Assembly (NCBI GenBank): GCA_017539645.1
Contig: JAFYCM010000028.1
Coordinates: 1 to 59,143 of the forward strand
DNA: 59,143 bases
From: Bacteroidales bacterium
GTDB taxonomy: Bacteria; Bacteroidota; Bacteroidia; Bacteroidales; Marinilabiliaceae
Reading direction: 5' to 3'
Every line of letters starts with the position of its first letter. Position 1 is the stretch's first letter. The translations under genes and the position numbers were made by a program. Under the pieces are notes generated by a model. It saw nothing but the letters and a program-made list of their open reading frames with translations, was not told the origin of the DNA and searched no databases. This document shows, in pieces, positions 54,150 to 59,143 of the stretch.

Positions 54150-54344
54150 ATGGCTAAGATTACACAACAAGAGTATAGCGAGATTATGAAGCAAAAAAGA
54201 GCATTATTTGCTCTGCTTCTCAAAAAGACAGGCGTAAAAAAAGAAGAAATATATAGACTCGCTATGGAAGAATTTATAAACGCCAATTGGGACGAATTAA
54301 CCACAACAGAACGTAGGAAGTTTAACAAGTTAGTGTTTGTATGA
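54150..54344 (+). CDS. Candidate antitoxin of the PIN toxin
   Basis: A 64-residue basic helical protein. The start at 54150 is favoured over an upstream ATG that adds 21 unlikely residues. It overlaps the PIN-domain gene by 4 bases (ATGA), the typical antitoxin-toxin order and coupling. It contains KQKRALFALLLKKTGVKKEEIYRLAMEEFI, perhaps a DNA-binding or toxin-binding helix. It is not a recognised antitoxin family. Confidence 0.5.
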   Translation: MAKITQQEYSEIMKQKRALFALLLKKTGVKKEEIYRLAMEEFINANWDELTTTERRKFNKLVFV

Positions 54345-54784
54345 AAGGTAAGTATATAAGCGTGTATGTTGATTCTAACATACTTATAAACTATTGCAAT
54401 CGAATAAAAGTGGATTGCGATGCGCTTAAGTACTTATTCAAAAAGCGTAGACGTGAAGTGTTATTCACCTCGACGCTTGCCATTGCGCAAACCATTGCAA
54501 GATTGCAGACATACACCAAAAAAAGGAAAGCATATACGAGTGAACAAGTGGTTGCGATGCTCGAAGATGTACTTCCGCATTTTACAATCATTGATTTTAC
54601 TCAACAAGACATAATTAATGCGTTGGCTGTGGATTGTAAAGACTTGGAAGATTGTCTACACTTTATAATCAGCAGAAAGCGGAAATGTAGTTGTATACTT
54701 ACAAATAATACCAAAGACTTTTCTGCATTCAACGTTGATTGTGTAACACCTCAATTAGGAGTACTAAAAACCAAAATTCAATAA
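54341..54784 (+). CDS. PIN-domain protein, candidate VapC-like toxin
   Basis: A 147-residue protein with the PIN fold: the first acidic residue D11 in VYVDSNILI, the central acidic cluster D101-L-E103-D104 in CKDLEDCLHF, and D126 in TNNTKDF after the strand CSCILTN. PIN proteins are Mg2+-dependent ribonucleases; as toxins they cut tRNA or rRNA. Together with the gene it overlaps, it may keep the element in the cell or defend it. Confidence 0.78.
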   Translation: MKGKYISVYVDSNILINYCNRIKVDCDALKYLFKKRRREVLFTSTLAIAQTIARLQTYTKKRKAYTSEQVVAMLEDVLPHFTIIDFTQQDIINALAVDCKDLEDCLHFIISRKRKCSCILTNNTKDFSAFNVDCVTPQLGVLKTKIQ

Positions 54785-54803
54785 TTAGACTTCTCTTTTT
54801 TTT

Positions 54804-54842
54804 GAGAGCCGATGAAGCAAAATTCGTCGGCTCTTGCTTTTT
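54804..54842 (+). terminator. Terminator after the PIN-domain gene
   Basis: AGAGCCGATGAA (54805-54816) pairs with TTCGTCGGCTCT (54823-54834) with one G-U pair, followed by TGCTTTTTA. Confidence 0.8.
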
Positions 54843-54950
54843 ACCCCAAAATCATAGCATATAAATGCAAAAACACGCTCATAATTATCCAAAACAACAG
54901 AAAAATTAACATTTGATTAACACTTTTCGCGCGTACTTAACATAACGAAA

Positions 54951-55030
54951 GTGACTGAGCGTGACTTAGCGCGACTTAAAGTGATTTATCGTGACTTAAA
55001 GTGACTGAAAGCTACTTAGCGCGACTTTGA
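54951..55030 (+). repeat. Eight tandem 10-bp repeats (iteron-like)
   Basis: Eight head-to-tail 10-bp units, exactly in phase, begin at 54951, 54961, 54971, 54981, 54991, 55001, 55011 and 55021. Consensus G(T/C)GACTTA(G/A)(C/A): GTGACTGAGC, GTGACTTAGC, GCGACTTAAA, GTGATTTATC, GTGACTTAAA, GTGACTGAAA, GCTACTTAGC, GCGACTTTGA. A partial unit (GCGTACTTAA) is at 54931. Nothing coding explains this spacing, close to one helical turn. Confidence 0.9.
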
Positions 55031-55101
55031 ATATTTATGCGCTGTAATTTTGCTACGTGCAAGCAAAAGAAATGCACTTAAATGCACTTAGCAACTAACA
55101 A

Positions 55102-56232
55102 ATGAAAAAAGGTTTAGTATTTGGACTTATAGGTGGCGCACTTGGACTTCTTTACTTGTGGAGTAAGAAGTCATCAGTGACCAATATGATAGATAAGCTA
55201 ACTATCACCCCACGTTTGGGAGGTAGTTTGAAACTTGACGCAGGCTCAACGACCACATCTAATAAGATTGGAAAGTTTTTGCAGAAGGTTGTAAACTACG
55301 TGACCGATAGCGCATACGTCGTTGTGCCTATCAACGTTGATTTTGCAAACCGCTCGTCGCAAGAAATGAAGATTTCCGTGCAGTCAGTTATGGCGTACAT
55401 AGGCGAAGCGATGGTTGCAAGCAGCGTGCCTGCTGTTTCGAGCGTTGTGGTAAAGGCAAACGCCGTTTCTACGCTTGAAGGCATCAAGATGCAGATAGGC
55501 ACACGCACATTGCTCTCGATTTTCGGCACGAACATACAAGATTGGCTCACGAAGGGCAACTTCGACAACATTACCAAAGACCTAAAAATTAAGATTGGCG
55601 CGATACTCAACGATGCTTTTACGTTTGATATTATGCTCGACTTGGGTAAGAGTGGTCAAGTTGACACGACAGGCGCAGTGACCATTAGCGGTTTGGGACT
55701 TACCGCCGCATCGAAAAGGACAATTAGACCTCTTTCCGACTATATTTCACTAATCCCCGAAAAAACAAATCTCCGCCACCACGACTATATCGTGAAGGCA
55801 AACGGCTCGGTTGTAGACACTGCAAACATTATGCACCAAGCCGCATCAGCGGACGTGGAGAGTGTTCGTCGTTTGGCACAATCGCTACAACGCGACACTC
55901 TCACCGCTACGCTGCAATCTATTTTTGATTTCGTCTACACACACATACAATACGAACTCGACAGCCGATTTACTGAGCAAGTGCGCCGACCACTACGTGC
56001 GCTCTACGACCAAAAGGGCGATTGTGACTGCTTTGCAACGCTCATTGGCTCTATGCTCGAAGCTCTGAACATTCCGTACAAATTCCGCATAGCGGCATAC
56101 TCGGCAGGGCGTTTCCAACACGTCTATGTGATTGTACCAACGACCGACAATGTGCGCGGCTACTATGTTGTAGACCCTGTACTCGACAAATGCTTTGACG
56201 AGAAACCAACCACCAAATTCCTCGATGTATGA
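55102..56232 (+). CDS. Membrane-anchored LEA14-like and transglutaminase-like protein
   Basis: A 376-residue protein. An N-terminal membrane anchor (about 4-20, GLVFGLIGGALGLLYLW) is followed by a beta-sandwich (about 60-185; VVVPINVDFANRSSQEMKI and AYIGEAMVASS) similar to LEA14/WHy domains. A transglutaminase-like cysteine protease domain (about 260-376) has the triad C308-H340-D358 (GDCDCFATL, FQHVYVIV, YYVVDPV). Related domain pairs occur in phage genomes, but I cannot name the role. It begins the unit after the repeat array and overlaps the next gene by 4 bases. Confidence 0.65.
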   Translation: MKKGLVFGLIGGALGLLYLWSKKSSVTNMIDKLTITPRLGGSLKLDAGSTTTSNKIGKFLQKVVNYVTDSAYVVVPINVDFANRSSQEMKISVQSVMAYIGEAMVASSVPAVSSVVVKANAVSTLEGIKMQIGTRTLLSIFGTNIQDWLTKGNFDNITKDLKIKIGAILNDAFTFDIMLDLGKSGQVDTTGAVTISGLGLTAASKRTIRPLSDYISLIPEKTNLRHHDYIVKANGSVVDTANIMHQAASADVESVRRLAQSLQRDTLTATLQSIFDFVYTHIQYELDSRFTEQVRRPLRALYDQKGDCDCFATLIGSMLEALNIPYKFRIAAYSAGRFQHVYVIVPTTDNVRGYYVVDPVLDKCFDEKPTTKFLDV

Positions 56233-56720
56233 AAAACACAATAGACCTCTGTTTGCTTACCCCTATTGACATTTTCGGTATGACAATAGATGAACGCCGT
56301 GAGTATATCGAAATGGCAATGAAAGCTCAGTATTTGGGCAAAAAGTACTATTGCCCTGCTCTCTCTTGTGACGTAAGTGTAAATCAAAGAGGTATACACG
56401 AAACTGCTGTTCACGCAGCAAAGTCGGTAGAATCAACGATTGTAGCTCTAAATCTACACGAAGTGATTGAAAATGCGCAATTCATTCGTTTTGATAAGCC
56501 TAAAAAGGGCGTTCAAACAAAGCGTTTCCGTGCAGCGCAGACGTTGATTTTGCGTACGTATTTCAATAAGTTGACAGCGTTTCTCACCATAGTAGAAACG
56601 AAGAATGGCGCAAGAATAGAGTATTGCGCAACAGGGAAGAAGATGATTCCCAATTGGCTAAAAATAAAACTCTCGGACAAGGAACCTATATATCCCATTA
56701 GTCCGAGAGCTATAAAGTGA
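56229..56720 (+). CDS. LPD3-like polyvalent-protein domain protein
   Basis: A 163-residue basic protein. The stretch from about 55 to 145 (RGIHETAVHAAKSVESTIVAL ... EVIENAQFIRFDKPKKGVQTKRF ... TAFLTIVETKNGARIEY) resembles the LPD3 domain (large polyvalent protein-associated domain 3) of phage and conjugative-element proteins, here as a stand-alone protein. Its function is unknown. It overlaps the genes on both sides (ATGA and TGATG), so three genes form one coupled unit. Confidence 0.55.
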   Translation: MKNTIDLCLLTPIDIFGMTIDERREYIEMAMKAQYLGKKYYCPALSCDVSVNQRGIHETAVHAAKSVESTIVALNLHEVIENAQFIRFDKPKKGVQTKRFRAAQTLILRTYFNKLTAFLTIVETKNGARIEYCATGKKMIPNWLKIKLSDKEPIYPISPRAIK

Positions 56721-59143
56721 TGCACAAGCATCTGATTTCAAAAGTAGAACAACAGATTGAATTATGCAAATATAAATCTATGGATATTCAATATTTAGAC
56801 GGCATAGACATTCAATATCTTGATGGCACAAACGCAGCTAACGAGGTTGTGTTGGACCGAATAAACGGCTTGGCAAGACGACGTGCCGACCAACGTATAG
56901 CAACCATACAGACGCTTACACGCGGACTGACTAATAAGATGGCTGCACAGGCTGAGGACATTGCAAACGGAAACGATTTCCGTGGTTTCAATGGCGATGG
57001 CTCTGTGGCTGATGAAGAAATGATACGCACACACCTTATGCGCACAAAGGAGGTAGCCGATGCAGCACCATCGATGGTGGCTACGTATGGCAACCCGCAA
57101 ACGCTATCCAATATGATTGGGTATGTTCTCAATCGTTGGGACACGCCAGAGCGCGAAGAAGCTATCGACTATATGATAGCTGAGGAAAAGAAACTTGAAG
57201 GATTAGGACGCATAGACACTAACGCCGACACCCAACGTGGTGAACTAACAGCGGAAGCATACTATGACGTGGATTCATATATGTATGGACTTGGAGCTGC
57301 CAAAAGCACATTTTTTGCAAGCGTAAAAAGAGCACTCAAGCCAAACCTAACAACAGAAGCACAAGACATAGTAGCGTCCAATCCTGCACTACAACGCATT
57401 CGCGCCGAAAGACGCAATGCGATAGCACAAGCACGTCGGGCAAAAGGGCGTGCGAACGATGCCGATGTACGTGGATTAAACGGCACGGACGATTCAGACA
57501 TCGAATGCTTGATGAACGGCACAGACCTACAATATGCGTTCACAGGCGAAAATCCTCTAACAAGCATTGCTCGCTACATACAGCGAACACAGCGTGTTGC
57601 AGAACAGCACCCCGAATACTTTGATTCGGCTGCCGACAGCCAAGCGGTTGCAAACGCTTGCTCAATTCTGCTCCGTTCGTGGGAGAACGAGAAACTCCGC
57701 AATGCGGCTTTCGATTCCATCATCTTGGCTTGTGATGATGTTAACAGCGAGTTGAACGGAAGATTACGTAAGGCTCTAAAGAAAGCAGCAAAGAAGATAA
57801 AATCGGCGGCAAAGAAAGTAGGCTCAGCCGTAAAGACAGCCGCTAAAAAAGTAGCTACGGCGGTTAAGAAAGCGGTAAAAAAAGTAGGTAAAGCGATAGC
57901 AAAAGTGGCTAAAAAGGTTTGGAAGTTTATCGTACGATTCAATCCTCTCACATTGCTTATCCGCGCAGGCATATTGGGCTTTTGCCGCCTAAATATGTTC
58001 AAAGTTGCAAACAAGTGCTATATAGGCTCACTGAGCAAAGAGGAAGCACTAAAGAAAGGCGCAACCGCAGCCGAATGGGAGAAGTCTAACAAAGCCTACG
58101 GACATCTCAAAAACGCCTATACTAAGATTGGCGGTAAAGAGAGCAAACTGAAAAAGGTTCTCGAAAAGGGCAACAAAAAGAAGTGGAACGGCACGGAATA
58201 CCCGACCGATGGTAACTCCATCAAAAGCGCAGCTCAGAACGTCAATGCAGCCGACAACAAGGAAGCACAGGCTGATATGGACTACGATGAAACTTTGAAG
58301 GAATATCAAAAGAATGGTTACGTTAGCGACTCCACCATCAGCACCGACACCGCCACACAACAGAAAAAGGAGGAAGTTACGATTATTGAAAATGAGCGTA
58401 CCGCAAAGGCGGCTACCAAACTCTACGAGACTGACGAAACTACTGGTAAAGTGCTTGTAACTATACCAAAAGCAGCTAAAGTGCTTGTAGACACGGCGCA
58501 GACGAGCGGCAACTTCATTGCAGCCACTTACAATGGTAAAAATGGTTGGGTAACCAAAAACGACCTCGCAGGGCTTGGCAATTGCGATGCAGAGAGTGTT
58601 GCAGTCATTGGTCTTGGCGCAATCTACGATGAGTACACTACTATGGGACTTGGCGAGCCTGCCACTGCAACCGCTGTTGCTTCGGCATCGAGCGTCATTG
58701 CTTCTATAATGGCTAAAATCAAGAGCATTTTTGGCGTAGCCAAGAATGTAGTAGACAAAGTTAAGTCAGTTGCAAGTACGGCAAAAAAGGTTGCTAACGT
58801 CGTGAAAGACCCGAAAGGGGCTATCAAGAGCGCAGCAACAAAAGCAGCCGACAAAATAACCAATGGCGCAGCGTCGAGCATAAAGAACACCGCAAGCGCA
58901 ATAAAGAGTAACGTACAAACAGCTAAGCAACTTGTAAATCAAGCAAAGAGTGTTGCTAAAACCGCTGTAAGTACAGCCAATCAGAAAGTGGCTAAAGCGG
59001 CTGTAAAAGCGGCTAAACCTACCGCAACAACAACGCCAATTGTCAAGACGAACACTAACATCGTTACGCCTACGGCTACTAAAACGCAGACAACAACGAC
59101 AACAAGTGTAACGTCGAAGCCACGCACACAACAGCAAGTGCAA
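56720..59143 (+). CDS. Very long Lys/Ala-rich protein with SH3-like domain (3' end outside window)
   Basis: An open frame of 808 codons runs to the window edge without a stop; I translated it by hand. The ATG at 56720 overlaps the previous stop (TGATG) and is preferred; the ATG at 56780 (MDIQYLDGIDIQYLDG) is an alternative. After a charged helical part (about 20-345), a basic stretch of KKA/KKV repeats (about 351-401) leads into a hydrophobic segment RFNPLTLLIRAGILGFCRLN (about 405-425), then an SH3-like module (about 574-616, VTIPKAAKVLVDT ... NGWVTKNDL) and a long amphipathic Ala/Lys/Thr-rich tail (about 665-808). Not recognised. It could be a virion or DNA-associated structural protein. 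Confidence 0.75.
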   Translation, partial: MHKHLISKVEQQIELCKYKSMDIQYLDGIDIQYLDGTNAANEVVLDRINGLARRRADQRIATIQTLTRGLTNKMAAQAEDIANGNDFRGFNGDGSVADEEMIRTHLMRTKEVADAAPSMVATYGNPQTLSNMIGYVLNRWDTPEREEAIDYMIAEEKKLEGLGRIDTNADTQRGELTAEAYYDVDSYMYGLGAAKSTFFASVKRALKPNLTTEAQDIVASNPALQRIRAERRNAIAQARRAKGRANDADVRGLNGTDDSDIECLMNGTDLQYAFTGENPLTSIARYIQRTQRVAEQHPEYFDSAADSQAVANACSILLRSWENEKLRNAAFDSIILACDDVNSELNGRLRKALKKAAKKIKSAAKKVGSAVKTAAKKVATAVKKAVKKVGKAIAKVAKKVWKFIVRFNPLTLLIRAGILGFCRLNMFKVANKCYIGSLSKEEALKKGATAAEWEKSNKAYGHLKNAYTKIGGKESKLKKVLEKGNKKKWNGTEYPTDGNSIKSAAQNVNAADNKEAQADMDYDETLKEYQKNGYVSDSTISTDTATQQKKEEVTIIENERTAKAATKLYETDETTGKVLVTIPKAAKVLVDTAQTSGNFIAATYNGKNGWVTKNDLAGLGNCDAESVAVIGLGAIYDEYTTMGLGEPATATAVASASSVIASIMAKIKSIFGVAKNVVDKVKSVASTAKKVANVVKDPKGAIKSAATKAADKITNGAASSIKNTASAIKSNVQTAKQLVNQAKSVAKTAVSTANQKVAKAAVKAAKPTATTTPIVKTNTNIVTPTATKTQTTTTTSVTSKPRTQQQVQ

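Larger units (their letters stand above)
54785..55101. other. Gene-free region carrying the repeat array
   Basis: This 317-base gap separates the small-gene cluster from the last transcription unit. It holds the terminator (54804-54842), an AT-rich segment (54843-54930), the 10-bp array (54951-55030) and a duplicated AATGCACTTA (55071-55090) just before the next gene. No protein-coding gene is seen. It is a reasonable place for an origin or a main operator. Confidence 0.6.

Noticed and set aside
54951-55030. CRISPR array
   Set aside because: Units are only 10 bp, follow each other with no spacers, and no cas gene is near.

Overview
The window reads as a chromosomal segment of a Bacteroidales bacterium, most likely Prevotella or a close gut or rumen relative. 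The evidence is two SusC/SusD pairs, a hybrid two-component regulator, a FeoA-FeoB fusion, Bacteroidetes-type lipoprotein signals, and a gene order matching the xylan-utilization (xus) cluster known from Prevotella bryantii. No rRNA, tRNA or CRISPR array was seen.

Region 1 (1-21.7 kb) is a xylan polysaccharide utilization locus. On the minus strand, reading downstream, it holds a GH43 lipoprotein, SusC/SusD pair 1, SusC/SusD pair 2, a surface glycan-binding lipoprotein and a GH10 xylanase whose catalytic domain is split by a carbohydrate-binding insertion. A strong terminator follows, then a multidomain GH43-CBM6-esterase cut by the window start. A divergent sensor/regulator (HTCS) starts next to the first gene and probably switches the locus on when it binds xylo-oligosaccharides.

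Region 2 (21.8-44.6 kb) is mainly core genome: a double ABC ATPase, FabI, FeoAB with a tiny Cys-rich partner gene, a YgiQ-type radical SAM protein, a MATE exporter, an outer-membrane-protein/lipoprotein pair, a flavodiiron protein, a DUF4268 protein, a TrkH/TrkA potassium system, a clan GH-A glycosidase-like lipoprotein, a YfiR-like protein, a histidine-kinase-like protein with no ATPase domain, and dnaK with a large palindrome in its promoter region.

Region 3 (about 44.6 kb to the window end) is an integrated mobile element inserted after the dnaK terminator. Its order is: DNA-binding protein and tyrosine recombinase; a replication module (primase-like VirE_N protein, PriCT/DUF3987 protein, DUF7833-like protein, DnaC-like loader); a row of small AT-rich unknown genes; a likely PIN-domain toxin-antitoxin pair; a striking array of eight tandem 10-bp repeats; and a new transcription unit encoding a membrane-anchored LEA14/transglutaminase-like protein, an LPD3-like protein and a very long Lys/Ala-rich protein with an SH3-like domain. 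No relaxase or conjugation gene is visible. Together these suggest an integrated phage or phage-plasmid of a poorly described type, with its remaining structural genes beyond the right edge. This is the best candidate for an undescribed system here, but no capsid, packaging or tail gene lies inside the window to prove it.
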